Assembly: GCF_900110025.1 (NCBI RefSeq)
Contig: NZ_FOCE01000002.1
Location: 580,555 to 644,554 of the forward strand
Length of the DNA stretch: 64,000 bases
Source of the DNA: Gemmobacter aquatilis
GTDB taxonomy: Bacteria > Pseudomonadota > Alphaproteobacteria > Rhodobacterales > Rhodobacteraceae
Direction: 5' to 3'
The position numbers were made by a program, and so were the translations under genes. The notes under the pieces were generated by a model that made no database searches, was not told the origin of the DNA, and saw nothing but the letters and a program-made list of their open reading frames with translations. Shown here piece after piece: positions 7,929-17,327 of the stretch; the stretch's first letter is position 1, and every line of letters begins with the position of its first letter.

Positions 7929-9995
7929 ATGGCCAACGAACTGATTTCCGGGGCAAGCAGCTCCACCTACACCGTTCAGATCGACGATGTGGTCTATATG
8001 GACCCGACTGCCTCGATCACCATCCTTGCAACCACCGGCTCGGCCATTCAGGCTGCCAGCAGCGGCGATGGCGGCGTGTCGCTGTTTCTGGATGGCCGGA
8101 TTGTCGGGCTGAATGATGCCAACCTGATCAACCTGATCGGCACCAGCAGCGCGAACAGCGTGCAGACCGGGGCAGACTCGCTGCTCCGCACGCGCGGCAC
8201 GGCGATCTTTTCGGCCAGCATCGGCACGGTGGTCCGCCTGCATGGCGATATTCAGGCCGAAAGCGCGGTGCGCAGCACGGGCAAAGGGCTGACCCTGTTC
8301 AATACCGGCACAATCACCACCACCGACAACAGTATCGAGTTGAGCGGGTCGTCTGCACATATCGTGAATGCGGGCCGGATTGAATCGGGCAGGAACGGGA
8401 TGGATCTGAGCCTCGGCTCCTGCATCATCGAAAACTCCGGCAGCCTGAGCGCAAACACGATCGGGATTGATGCCCATGGCGCCTTCAACACGATCACCAA
8501 CACCGGCACGATCACCGCGCGCGATGCGATCCGCATCACCGATGACGCCCCGACCACGCTCTCCAGCAACGAGATCTTCAACAGCGGCACCCTGATCGGG
8601 CGCCTGAATGCGATCTCGGTCAGCGGTGGCCAGATCCGGGTCAACAATACCGGCCTTGCCGCCACCACGACCCCCAGCACCACTGCCCCCGAGGCGGCGA
8701 TCACGCTCAACGGCACCAATGTGCAGGTCGATAATTCCGGCACCGTACAGGCGGCGGCGGGCGGCATCAGCGCCACCGGCAGCATCGTGGCCCGGATCGG
8801 CAACAGCGGCACGGTGATGGCCGAGACCGGGCTGAAAGCCGTGTCCACCTCGGGCGCCATCCTGCGCAATTCCGGCACGGTCGAGGCGGTGTTCACCGCA
8901 TTGGTCGCCGAAGGGCCGGACCTGCATGTGGTCAATCGCGGCACGGCTTCGGGGCTGACCGGGCTGTCGGCGCTTGGCACGGCGGATATCCTGAACACCG
9001 GGCACATGCTGGGCACCGAAAAGGGTGTCTCGGTCTTCGGCTCGGGCGTATTGCGCAACAGCGGCACGATCATCGGCGGCACCGAATTCGGCGTATTGCT
9101 CAACACCGCATCCTTCCGGATCGAGAATGGTGGCGAGATTTCCGGCGAGGTCGGGGTGCAGGCCGGGTTCGGACTGACAGGCGCCACCGGCGCGCTGGTG
9201 CTGCGCAACAGCGGCAGCATCGCGGGCGACACGGCCGGGCTCTTGCTGAGCGACGTGACGCTGGCGCTGTGGAACGAGGGCACGATCACCGGCGGCGGGG
9301 TGGCGGGCATCGTCACCGATGCCACCACGCGCATCGTCAACTACGGCATGATCGGGGCGGCGGCTGGTGCGTCAGCGGTGGCCGAGGGGATCCTCACCGG
9401 CACGGGCGCCGACATCCTGCGCAATTTCGGCACGGTTTCCGGTCGGGTCCAGATGGGCGATGGCTCTGATACCGTCGTCAACCGTGGGTTCATCGAGGGT
9501 GAGCTGAGGCTTGGTGGCGGAGCTGACCGCTACGATGGGCGCAAGGGTCGGATCGAAGGGGGCATCAGCGGCGAGGCGGGCAATGATGTGCTGATCGGAG
9601 GCGCCGATGACGAGGTTTTTGGCGGCGGCGCTGACAGCGACAGCATCATTGGCGGCGAGGGCGATGACCGTATCTTCGGGGGCTCGGGTCGCGATACCTT
9701 GACGGGCGGCACTGGCGCCGATGATTTCGTGCTGAGCGCTGCCAGCGAAAGCCTGACGGCGACACCGGATTTCATTACCGATTTCGTGGCGGGCACCGAT
9801 GATTTCGATCTGCGCGCACTTGGCGCGGGCGGCAGCTTCATCGGGTCCGGCGCTTTCACATCGCTGGCGCGGCAGGTGCGCTATGTGCAGGCAACCGGGC
9901 GGCTGGAAGGCGATGTGAACGGCGACGGTCTGGCCGATTGGGCCATGCTGATCACCAACCGCCCCGTGCTGACCGCGGCGGATTTCCTGTTCTGA
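7929..9995 (+). CDS. RTX protein 1: repetitive beta-helix-like passenger plus calcium-binding nonapeptide repeats
   Basis: 688 residues from an ATG preceded by a purine-rich GGACCGGAG. Residues roughly 80-540 are a long array of imperfect ~20-30-residue units built on 'NSGTI..G' / 'NTGTIT' / 'RNSGSIAG', the pattern of right-handed beta-helix adhesins and autotransporter passengers. Then come RTX repeats (GEAGNDVLIGGADDEVFGG, GGEGDDRIFGGSGRDTL) and an FITDFVAGTDDFDL linker. The C-terminus LTAADFLF is a typical type I secretion tail. There is no N-terminal signal peptide, consistent with type I export. No exporter genes adjoin. Likely a surface or extracellular adhesin-like protein; function unknown. 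Confidence 0.85.
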   Translation: MANELISGASSSTYTVQIDDVVYMDPTASITILATTGSAIQAASSGDGGVSLFLDGRIVGLNDANLINLIGTSSANSVQTGADSLLRTRGTAIFSASIGTVVRLHGDIQAESAVRSTGKGLTLFNTGTITTTDNSIELSGSSAHIVNAGRIESGRNGMDLSLGSCIIENSGSLSANTIGIDAHGAFNTITNTGTITARDAIRITDDAPTTLSSNEIFNSGTLIGRLNAISVSGGQIRVNNTGLAATTTPSTTAPEAAITLNGTNVQVDNSGTVQAAAGGISATGSIVARIGNSGTVMAETGLKAVSTSGAILRNSGTVEAVFTALVAEGPDLHVVNRGTASGLTGLSALGTADILNTGHMLGTEKGVSVFGSGVLRNSGTIIGGTEFGVLLNTASFRIENGGEISGEVGVQAGFGLTGATGALVLRNSGSIAGDTAGLLLSDVTLALWNEGTITGGGVAGIVTDATTRIVNYGMIGAAAGASAVAEGILTGTGADILRNFGTVSGRVQMGDGSDTVVNRGFIEGELRLGGGADRYDGRKGRIEGGISGEAGNDVLIGGADDEVFGGGADSDSIIGGEGDDRIFGGSGRDTLTGGTGADDFVLSAASESLTATPDFITDFVAGTDDFDLRALGAGGSFIGSGAFTSLARQVRYVQATGRLEGDVNGDGLADWAMLITNRPVLTAADFLF

Positions 9996-10001
9996 TCCGC
10001 C

Positions 10002-11480
10002 TCACCCCTGCCGCCACAGGCCCAGCGGGCCAAGCCGCGCGCGTTTCTTGTGCTGGTGGCGCTCCATCCGCCCCAGCACGCCGCGCAGGAAGGCCACGGC
10101 CTTTACCGCATGGGGGCCTTTGTTCAGCATCACCGCCTCGGCGCGCTGGCTCATCGCGGCATCGGTGACCTCGGCCCGCGTGGCCTGCCCCTCTTTCACC
10201 AGCGTCTCCAGCACCTGTGTCGCCCAGACCACCGGCACCTGTGCTGCCTCGCACAGCCACAGGATTTCCTCCTGAATCTCCGACAGCCGGTCAAAGCCGA
10301 TTTCCACCGCCAGATCGCCGCGCGCGATCATCACCGCCACCGGCACCCGCCCGCCTGCCGCCACGATCAGATCGGGCAGGTTGCGCAGCGCCAGCGGAGT
10401 CTCGATCTTCAAGAGCAGCGCGGGCAGCGGCGCACCGTCGCAGCGCACCGCCATTTCTGCCAGCAGGGTTTCGACATCGGCCACCGTCTGCACAAAGGAA
10501 TAGGCCACGATATCGGCATGGGGCAGCACGAAATCCAGCGCCGCGCGATCCTCGTCGGTCAGCGCGGGCACATCCAGATGCGCGCCGGGCAGGTTCACGC
10601 CCTTTTCCACCTTCAGCCGCATCCCCTTTTCGGGGGCCTGCGTCACCTTCAGCCGCGCGATGCCTTCGGCCACATGTTGCACCCGGGCGCGCAGCTTGCC
10701 GTCGTCGATCGACACTTCGCTGCCCACGACCAGCGCCTCCGCCAGCGCAGGATGGCTCAGCCGCAGCGCCAGTTCGCCGCGTGGCGCCTTGGCCCCCGCC
10801 TGCAGGATCAGGAAGGTGTCGCCCTCGCCCAGCCGTTCTTTCTCGTCGCCGTGCAGTTTCTGGATGCGAAACTTCGGCCCGCCCAGATCCATCGACACCG
10901 GCAGCCGCCGCCCCAGCACCGCCTCCGCCGCGCGGATATGGTGGATCATCGCCGCCCACATCTCGGACGTGTCATGGGCACAGTTGATACGGAAACAATC
11001 CGCCCCCTGCTGCGCCATCTGCAGCACCAGATCCGGCAGATCCGCCGCCACCCCCGGCAGAGTGACCATGATCCGCGTGCCCGGACCTGTGGAGCCCCCC
11101 CCGAACAGCGCATCCCGACGCGCCTCCAGCACGGCGTCGCCGCCTGAAATCGTCGCCGGATCGGGAAAGTTGGCGGGGGCGGCCCCCGTCAGGGCCGCCA
11201 GCACCGCGATCACCGCATCGACCGAAGGGCGCACATGCCCGTCGAGCCTGCCCAGCGTCGAAAGCCCCAGTTGCGCCAGCCGGTCCTGCAGATCGGCCAG
11301 ATCGGCCCCGCGCAGAGCCAGCCAATCCGCCAGATTGCGGGCCGAGGCGCCGAACTCGGCCCGTTGCAACATCGGCGCCCAGGCCGCCATGCGGCGGTCG
11401 GCCTGCAGATCCATATCGCAGCGCAGCGCGATCAGATCACGCAGCAGCGCCGTGACGGCCACTCTCTGGCCCGCCGCCAT
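10002..11480 (-). CDS. Atypical pyruvate kinase-like protein with N-terminal extension
   Basis: 492 residues from the chosen Met (MAAGQRVAV); an open in-frame start at 11567 gives 521. Residues ~1-130 are a helical domain not found in standard pyruvate kinase. The rest is a PK TIM barrel: RIMVTLPG start, FRINCAH, MDLGGPKFR, a B-domain-like insert, LLKIETPLALRNLPDLI and MIARGDLAVE, ATQVLETLVKEGQATRAEVTDAA. The usual SGETA segment is replaced by VMLNKGPHAVKAV, and the allosteric C-terminal domain is absent: the protein ends soon after. It may be a pyruvate kinase isoform or a PK-like enzyme with another activity. Convergent with RTX protein 1 (6-base gap). Confidence 0.8.
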   Translation of the reverse strand: MAAGQRVAVTALLRDLIALRCDMDLQADRRMAAWAPMLQRAEFGASARNLADWLALRGADLADLQDRLAQLGLSTLGRLDGHVRPSVDAVIAVLAALTGAAPANFPDPATISGGDAVLEARRDALFGGGSTGPGTRIMVTLPGVAADLPDLVLQMAQQGADCFRINCAHDTSEMWAAMIHHIRAAEAVLGRRLPVSMDLGGPKFRIQKLHGDEKERLGEGDTFLILQAGAKAPRGELALRLSHPALAEALVVGSEVSIDDGKLRARVQHVAEGIARLKVTQAPEKGMRLKVEKGVNLPGAHLDVPALTDEDRAALDFVLPHADIVAYSFVQTVADVETLLAEMAVRCDGAPLPALLLKIETPLALRNLPDLIVAAGGRVPVAVMIARGDLAVEIGFDRLSEIQEEILWLCEAAQVPVVWATQVLETLVKEGQATRAEVTDAAMSQRAEAVMLNKGPHAVKAVAFLRGVLGRMERHQHKKRARLGPLGLWRQG

Positions 11481-11634
11481 GGTCACATCAGCCCCCGGTT
11501 GCCAGATGTCGCGCCCAACCCCAGCCTGCCCGCTTTCGCCCGCTTGGTCCACCGCCCTCGCCCCCATTGCCGCACCCCGCGACCGTCCGCCGCCCCTTTG
11601 GCCGCTAGCAGGCCAACACGACAGCTATGTGTCA

Positions 11635-11656
11635 GACGCCGTGGCGGCACGGCGTC
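11635..11656. other. Perfect hairpin in the pyk-like/bestrophin divergent gap
   Basis: GACGCCGT / ACGGCGTC with a 6-base loop, followed on the plus strand by ATCTTGTCTC. It sits in a 263-base gap between divergent genes, so it could be a leader structure or operator. No clear promoter was identified beside it. Confidence 0.3.
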
Positions 11657-11743
11657 ATCTTGTCTCAGCCACCTGCCCCCTTGCGGTGTGTCCCCGCCCC
11701 GCCCTAGGAAGGCAGTCCGTCCAAATCCACCGGGAACCCCGCC

Positions 11744-12634
11744 ATGATCGTCCGTGACAAGCCGAACGCGCTGCACCTGCTGTTTGCCGTGCGTGGCTCT
11801 GTCCTGCCGCATATCGCACCTGCGCTGATGATTATGATCAGCCTATCGGTGGCGCTGGTGCTGTGGGATCGTCATATCAGCCAGCTGCCGCATCTGAACA
11901 GTCAGCCCTTCGCCATGTTCGGCGTGGCCCTGTCGCTGTTTCTGGGCTTTCGCAACAACGCCGCCTATGACCGCTGGTGGGAGGCGCGCAAACTCTGGGG
12001 CGCGCTGGTTGCCGATGCGCGGGCTTTGGCGCGCGAGGCCGAACTGTTCCTGCCCGATCCCGCCACGCGCCAGTTGCTGCTGCGCCGCTTCCGCGCCTTT
12101 CTGCACCTGCATCGCTGTGCCTTGCGTGGCATCGCGCTGGACGAGGCAGCACTGCGCCAGCGCAACGCCGCACACCTGACCGCCACCCAGCCCGATGCCG
12201 CGCTGACCGAAATGAACGCGGCTCTGGCCGAGGCCTATCGCGCAGGCACGCTCAGCGGCTTTGGCGCGCAGACCCTTTCGGCCCGCATGGCCGCGATCAG
12301 CCTTGCCCAAGCCAGCTGCGAGCGGATCAAGCTGACACCGCTGCCCTATGTCTATTCGCTGCTGATCTTCCGCACGAGCTGGATCTACTGCCTGCTGCTG
12401 CCGCTGGCCCTGCTGGAAACCGCAGGCTGGCTGACGCCGGTCTTTACCGCCATTGTCGGGTATTCCTTCTTCGGTCTGGCCGAAGTCACCGAGGAATTGG
12501 CCCATCCCTTCGGCCAGACGGCCAATGCCCTGCCGCTGGATGCCATTTGCCGCGCCGTGGAAATCTCGCTGGCGCCGCATCTGGACGAAACCGCCCCCCC
12601 GCCCCTTCTGCCGCAAAACTACCGGCTGGACTGA
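11744..12634 (+). CDS. Bestrophin-family (UPF0187) anion channel-like protein
   Basis: 296 residues of the bacterial bestrophin family. N-terminal helices precede the signature LSLFLGFRNNAAYDRWWEARKLWG (about 65-88), then a cytoplasmic helical region, a membrane pair around LIFRTSWIYCLLLPLALLE and the EELAHPFGQTANALPLDAICRAVE C-terminal motif. Relatives form pentameric ion channels in the inner membrane. Start chosen at the Met before IVRDKPN. It precedes lysC by 88 bases on the same strand. Confidence 0.9.
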   Translation: MIVRDKPNALHLLFAVRGSVLPHIAPALMIMISLSVALVLWDRHISQLPHLNSQPFAMFGVALSLFLGFRNNAAYDRWWEARKLWGALVADARALAREAELFLPDPATRQLLLRRFRAFLHLHRCALRGIALDEAALRQRNAAHLTATQPDAALTEMNAALAEAYRAGTLSGFGAQTLSARMAAISLAQASCERIKLTPLPYVYSLLIFRTSWIYCLLLPLALLETAGWLTPVFTAIVGYSFFGLAEVTEELAHPFGQTANALPLDAICRAVEISLAPHLDETAPPPLLPQNYRLD

Positions 12635-12722
12635 TCGGCGCCTTGCGACCTGCTAGTGCTTGCGCCCCCCCCGGCTTCTGTTATGTAGCCCCCGTTTGCA
12701 ATGGCAGGAACGGGGGGTGGCC

Positions 12723-13982
12723 ATGCCGCTTCTGGTGATGAAATTCGGCGGCACCTCGGTGGCCGATATCGCGCGGATCGAAAACGCCGCGAAGAAAGTG
12801 CAGAAAGAGGTCGAGCGCGGCTATGACGTGATCGTCATCGTCTCGGCCATGTCCGGCAAGACCAATGAACTGGTCGGCTGGGTCGAAGGCACGTCGAAAC
12901 TGTATGACGCCCGCGAATATGACGCGGTTGTCTCCAGCGGCGAGAATGTGACCGCCGGCCTGATGGCGCTGCGCCTGCAGGAAATGGGCGTTCCGGCGCG
13001 CAGCTGGCAGGGTTGGCAGGTGCCGATCAACACCACCTCCGCCCATAGCTCGGCCCGTTTCGTGTCGATTCCGCGCGACAATATCGACGCGAAATTCGCC
13101 GAAGGCTTCAAGGTCGCGGTTGTCGCGGGTTTTCAGGGCGTCAGCCATGAAGGCCGGATCACCACGCTGGGCCGGGGCGGTTCCGACACCACCGCCGTCG
13201 CCTTCGCCGCCGCCTTTGGCGCCGAACGCTGCGACATCTATACTGATGTGGATGGCGTCTATACCACCGACCCGCGCATCACCTCCAAAGCCCGCAAGCT
13301 GGAAAAGATCGCCTTCGAGGAGATGCTGGAACTGGCTTCCCTCGGCGCCAAGGTGCTGCAGACCCGCTCGGTCGAGCTGGCGATGCGCTACAAGGTGCGT
13401 CTGCGCGTGCTGTCCTCGTTCGAGGATACCGACGAAACTTCTGGAACCCTGGTCTGCGACGAGGAGGAAATCATGGAATCGAAAGTCGTCTCTGGCGTGG
13501 CCTATTCGCGCGATGAAGCGAAGATCACCCTCGTCACCGTCGAAGACCGCCCCGGCATCGCCGCCGCGATCTTCGGCCCGCTGTCCGAAGCGGGGGTGAA
13601 CGTGGATATGATCGTTCAGAACATCTCGGAAAAAGACTATGAAGATCACCCCGGCGCGGTGACCGACATGACCTTCTCTTGCCCGATCAATCAGGTCGCG
13701 CGCGCGCAGAAGGCGATGGAAGATGCCAAGGCCGCAGGCCTGATCAAATATGACGAACTGGTGGTGGACAGCGATGTCGCCAAGGTTTCGGTCGTGGGCA
13801 TCGGGATGCGCAGCCATGCCGGCGTCGCCGCCACCATGTTCAAGGCGCTGGCCGCCGAGAATGTGAACATCAAGGTCATCGCCACCTCCGAAATCAAGAT
13901 CTCGGTGCTGATTGACCGCAAATACATGGAACTGGCCGTGCAGGCGCTGCACGACGCGTTCGAGCTGGAAAAATCTGCCTGA
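12723..13982 (+). CDS. lysC: Aspartate kinase
   Basis: Aspartokinase, first step to lysine, threonine and methionine: aspartate + ATP gives aspartyl phosphate. 419 residues. The start is set by the ribosome site AACGGGGGG and by MPLLVMKFGGTSVAD, the kinase nucleotide loop. FVSIPRD, TTLGRGGSDTTAVAFAAA and DIYTDVDGVYTTDPR complete the kinase domain; two ACT domains follow (KITLVTVEDRPGIAAAIF; VSVVGIGMRSHAGVAATMF), the usual sites for feedback inhibition. A strong terminator follows. Confidence 0.97.
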   Translation: MPLLVMKFGGTSVADIARIENAAKKVQKEVERGYDVIVIVSAMSGKTNELVGWVEGTSKLYDAREYDAVVSSGENVTAGLMALRLQEMGVPARSWQGWQVPINTTSAHSSARFVSIPRDNIDAKFAEGFKVAVVAGFQGVSHEGRITTLGRGGSDTTAVAFAAAFGAERCDIYTDVDGVYTTDPRITSKARKLEKIAFEEMLELASLGAKVLQTRSVELAMRYKVRLRVLSSFEDTDETSGTLVCDEEEIMESKVVSGVAYSRDEAKITLVTVEDRPGIAAAIFGPLSEAGVNVDMIVQNISEKDYEDHPGAVTDMTFSCPINQVARAQKAMEDAKAAGLIKYDELVVDSDVAKVSVVGIGMRSHAGVAATMFKALAAENVNIKVIATSEIKISVLIDRKYMELAVQALHDAFELEKSA

Positions 13983-14004
13983 ATTCAGGCTGTTTGCCAT
14001 ATCG

Positions 14005-14040
14005 GGCCGCCCCGCAGCGATGCGTGGGCGGCCTTTCTCT
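14005..14040 (+). terminator. Rho-independent terminator of lysC
   Basis: GGCCGCCC / GGGCGGCC stem closing an inner CGCA/TGCG stem, followed directly by TTTCTCTT; it starts 23 bases after the lysC stop. Confidence 0.8.
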
Positions 14041-14186
14041 TGTCCGTATCGCCACCGCTCTGCCCGTTCCTTCGGCGACGCCATGCCAGCGCGACACCAC
14101 AACCCGCGCGACCCCGTTCCGTTTCCGCGCGACATATGATCTAAGGAAGCTGCCGGCAAACGACGGGACGGGATACTGGAAGCGAG

Positions 14187-16430
14187 ATGACCGAACGCAG
14201 CGAAAGTGACAGCCGCAAACTGCTCAGGCGCTTGCGCGACAGTCTGGCGCTGCAGGGCAAGGGGCAGGACCGGCTGGACCGGATCACCCATCTGATCGCC
14301 GATTCCATGCGCACCGAAGTCTGCTCGATCTACCTGTTCCGCGACAGCGACACGCTGGAACTCTGCGCGACCGAGGGGCTGAAGAAAGAGGCCGTCCACC
14401 AGACACGCATGAAGCTGGGCGAAGGGCTGGTGGGCCGCGTCGCCCGCACCGCCACGCCGGTGAATACCGCCGATGCCCCGGCGGAAAAGGGCTTCCGCTA
14501 CATGCCTGAAACCGGGGAGGAAATTTATTCCTCGTTCCTCGGCGTGCCGATCCAGCGGGTGGGCGAACGGCTGGGCGTGCTGGTTGTGCAGTCGAAAACC
14601 GCGCGGCAATTCTCGGATGACGAGGTTTATGCGCTGGAAGTCGTGGCCATGGTGGTGGCCGAGATGACCGAACTCGGTGCCTTCCTTGGCGATGGCGACG
14701 CGATGACGGCGCTGCACAAACAACCCAAGCTGTTCCGCGGCGCCACTGGGCAGGAAGGTGCCGCCGAAGGCCATGTCTGGCTGCACGAACCGCGCGTGGT
14801 GGTCACCAACCCCGTCGCCGACGACCCGCTGACCGAAATCGACCGCATCCGCGAGGCGGTGGGCCAGTTGCGCGTGTCGATCGACGATCTGCTCAGCGCC
14901 GAAAGTCTGGACAAGGAACAGCGGCAGGTGCTGGATGCCTACCGCATGTTCGCCAATTCGCGCGGCTGGCTGAAACGGATGGAGGAAGACATCGCGCGCG
15001 GCCTGTCCGCCGAAGCGGCGGTGGAAAAGGAACAATCGGCGGCGCGCGCCCGCATGGAACAGGTGCCCGACGCCTATCTGCGCGAACGGCTGAACGATCT
15101 GGACGACCTGTCGAACCGCCTGCTGCGCATCCTCACCGGGCAGGGCAGCGATACCGGCGCCACCCTGCCCGACGACCCGATCCTCGTGGCCCGCAATATC
15201 GGCCCGGCTGAATTGCTGGAATACGGGCGCAAGCTGAAGGGCGTGGTGCTGGAGGAAGGCTCGGTCGGCAGCCATGCCGCAATCGTGGCACGGGCGCTGG
15301 CGATCCCGCTGGTGATCCATGCCGAACGGATTCAGGGCGAGGCGCTGAACGGCGATCACATCCTTGTCGATGGCGACACGGGCCTCGTGCATCTGCGCCC
15401 CGACGACACCGTGGCCCGCAGTTTCCGCGACAAGATGGCGATGCAGGCCAAGGCGCAGGAGCGCTATGCCAGCCTGCGCACCCTGCCTGCGCAATCGAAA
15501 TGCGGCACCACCACCCGGCTGCTGATGAATGCCGGGCTGATGGCCGATCTGCCCTCGATCGAAAGCTCGGGGGCCGAAGGCGTGGGCCTGTTCCGCACCG
15601 AATTGCAATTCCTCGTGCGCAACCAGATGCCCAAACGCGACGAGCTGGCCAAGCTTTACGCCCGGGTGATGGATGCCGCAAAGGGCCGCCCCGTGGCCTT
15701 CCGCACGCTGGACATCGGGTCCGACAAGGTGCTGCCCTACATGAAGCCGCAGGACGAGCCGAACCCCGCGATGGGCTGGCGCGCGATCCGCGTCGGGCTG
15801 GACAAGCGCGGCGTGCTGCGGATGCAATTGCAGGCGCTGATCCGGGCGGCAGCAGGGCGGTCACTGAAGGTGATGTTCCCCTTCATCTCGGAATACAGCG
15901 AATTTGCCGCCGCACGGGAAGAGCTGCTGCGCCAGCGTGACCGCGAGGCGGCCCTTGGCCGCGTGGTGCCCGCCGAATTGCGCATCGGTGCCATGCTGGA
16001 AACACCAAGCCTTGCCTTCGCGCCGCGCGCGTTTTTCGATCAGGCCGATTTCATCTCGGTCGGGGGCAATGACCTCAAGCAGTTTTTCTTCGCGGCGGAC
16101 CGTGAAAACGAACGGGTGCGCAAGCGGTATGACACGCTGAACCTCAGCTTTCTGGGCTTTCTGGAGCAGATCGTGGCGCGCTGCGACGAAAGCGGCACCG
16201 CGCTGTCCTATTGCGGCGAAGATGCCGGACGCCCGGTGGAGGCGCTGTGCTTTGCCGCGCTGGGCGTGCGCACGCTGTCGATGCGCCCCGCCTCGATTGG
16301 CCCGGTAAAGGCGCTGTTGCGGCAGGTGGATCTGCGCGAGGCCCGCGCGGTGATCGAGTCAGCAAGGCGGCAAGGCGCCGAGACGGCGCGACCCGCGCTG
16401 ATGGAGTGGCTGGCCACCCTGCCGGAATAG
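14187..16430 (+). CDS. ptsP: PTS-Ntr phosphoenolpyruvate--protein phosphotransferase (GAF domain)
   Basis: 747-residue Enzyme I of the nitrogen-type phosphotransferase system, which passes phosphate from PEP to NPr. N-terminal GAF domain (residues ~20-160: ITHLIADSMRTEVCSIYLFRD...ALEVVAMVVAEMTEL) senses small molecules (glutamine in better-known relatives). The phospho-histidine is His363 in GSVGSHAAIVARAL; the PEP-binding barrel shows SGAEGVGLFRTELQFL, FRTLDIGSDK and FISVGGNDLKQFFFAADRENE with a C-terminal Cys in SYCGEDAG. Standalone here; NPr and EIIA-Ntr are elsewhere. Confidence 0.96.
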   Translation: MTERSESDSRKLLRRLRDSLALQGKGQDRLDRITHLIADSMRTEVCSIYLFRDSDTLELCATEGLKKEAVHQTRMKLGEGLVGRVARTATPVNTADAPAEKGFRYMPETGEEIYSSFLGVPIQRVGERLGVLVVQSKTARQFSDDEVYALEVVAMVVAEMTELGAFLGDGDAMTALHKQPKLFRGATGQEGAAEGHVWLHEPRVVVTNPVADDPLTEIDRIREAVGQLRVSIDDLLSAESLDKEQRQVLDAYRMFANSRGWLKRMEEDIARGLSAEAAVEKEQSAARARMEQVPDAYLRERLNDLDDLSNRLLRILTGQGSDTGATLPDDPILVARNIGPAELLEYGRKLKGVVLEEGSVGSHAAIVARALAIPLVIHAERIQGEALNGDHILVDGDTGLVHLRPDDTVARSFRDKMAMQAKAQERYASLRTLPAQSKCGTTTRLLMNAGLMADLPSIESSGAEGVGLFRTELQFLVRNQMPKRDELAKLYARVMDAAKGRPVAFRTLDIGSDKVLPYMKPQDEPNPAMGWRAIRVGLDKRGVLRMQLQALIRAAAGRSLKVMFPFISEYSEFAAAREELLRQRDREAALGRVVPAELRIGAMLETPSLAFAPRAFFDQADFISVGGNDLKQFFFAADRENERVRKRYDTLNLSFLGFLEQIVARCDESGTALSYCGEDAGRPVEALCFAALGVRTLSMRPASIGPVKALLRQVDLREARAVIESARRQGAETARPALMEWLATLPE

Positions 16431-16445
16431 GCGGATGCAGAAAGA

Positions 16446-16460
16446 GGGGGCGCTGCCCCC
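16446..16460. terminator. GC hairpin between ptsP and the EcsC-like gene
   Basis: GGGGGC / GCCCCC with a 3-base loop, 15 bases after the ptsP stop. A second GC-rich segment and the GAGTATTTTTGCC element follow, whose T-run may serve termination of ptsP. Confidence 0.45.
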
Positions 16461-16481
16461 GTCGCCTGCGGCGCCTCCCCC

Positions 16482-16507
16482 GGAGTATTTTTGCCAGGAT
16501 GAAAGGG
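16482..16507 (+). repeat. Convergent-gap element, copy 2
   Basis: Reads GGAGTATTTTTGCCAGGATG followed by AAAGGG. It shares GAGTATTT-N2-G.CCA(A)GG.TGAA(A)(A)GG with copies at 321-350 and 19124-19149. It sits in the 78-base gap between convergent ptsP and the EcsC-like gene. Confidence 0.6.
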
Positions 16508-16508
16508 A

Positions 16509-17282
16509 TCAGTCGGCGCGCAGCAGCGGGCGGACGGCCAGTGCCTCGGCAAAGCGGCGTTGCACCCGGTCGGGGTCATGGTCGCGGGCCAATCGCAGCA
16601 GCGCAAAGCGGATGCGCGCCAGTTCACGGTAGTGGTTGAGGAAGGCCGCGTTCAGCGCGGCCCCCGACAGCGCGCCCAGCACAGGCACCGCCTGTGCGGC
16701 GAGTTTCTGGCTCAGCGCGGCGGCAATCTTTGGCGCAAGGCTGGCGATGAGCTTTTGCAGCGCAGGCCCGCTCAGTGCCAGCCGGGCGCCGATGAAGGCG
16801 GTGTCGATGCCGTCATCCCCCGCAGCGGGGCTGCCCGAGGCGAAAACGCGCAGGATTTCGGCCCGGACCCAAGGCTCGGTCGCGTCAAACCCTTCGGCCT
16901 CGGCGGCACCGCGAATGGCGTTGAGGATCAGCGTGATGGTCAGCGGCAATTCGGCCAGCGAGGTGAAGATGCCGCCGGCGCCGCCCGCAGCCCCTGACAG
17001 GGCGGCGGCCAGCGGCGCGCCCGCCGGGCCAAGATCGGGGGCATGGCGGCCAAGGGCGGTGGCGGCAAAAGCCCGGTCCAGCGTGGCAAGGGTCGCCGCG
17101 TCGATCTGGCGGCGCAACCCTTCGGGCAGCAGCGCAAGGCGGCTTTCCAGCGAGCCGCCCAGCTTGTTGAGCAGGGAAATCAGCGGCCCACCGCCCCGCC
17201 GGGCGCGTTTCGCCAGCAGGGCGATTTCAACTTCGGGGAAAGGGTCGCGCGGCAGGGCCGGCAGGGGGGCATCATCGCTCAT
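16509..17282 (-). CDS. EcsC-family protein
   Basis: 257 residues from Met at 17282 (MSDDAPLPALP); an upstream in-frame Met at 17318 would add 12. The protein is alanine/leucine-rich, with a glycine-rich hydrophobic middle (AALSGAAGGAGGIFTSLAELPLTITLILNAI) and QAVPVLGALSGAALNAAFLNHYRELARIRFALLRL, matching the EcsC family pattern. The molecular role of EcsC proteins is not settled. It lies 9 bases upstream of... no partner on its 3' side; its 5' neighbour on the same strand is none, while the GNAT gene starts further upstream and ends 45 bases before this start. Confidence 0.78.
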   Translation of the reverse strand: MSDDAPLPALPRDPFPEVEIALLAKRARRGGGPLISLLNKLGGSLESRLALLPEGLRRQIDAATLATLDRAFAATALGRHAPDLGPAGAPLAAALSGAAGGAGGIFTSLAELPLTITLILNAIRGAAEAEGFDATEPWVRAEILRVFASGSPAAGDDGIDTAFIGARLALSGPALQKLIASLAPKIAAALSQKLAAQAVPVLGALSGAALNAAFLNHYRELARIRFALLRLARDHDPDRVQRRFAEALAVRPLLRAD

Positions 17283-17327
17283 GGCCTGCAAGGTAAGGGC
17301 GGGGGCGCGCGGCTTCAATAGCGCAGA

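Noticed and set aside
12681..15827. A 1048-codon open frame antisense to lysC and ptsP
   Set aside because: Low-complexity His/Arg/Gln/Ala-rich translation with no motif; it mirrors the third-position GC bias of two well-supported genes on the other strand.
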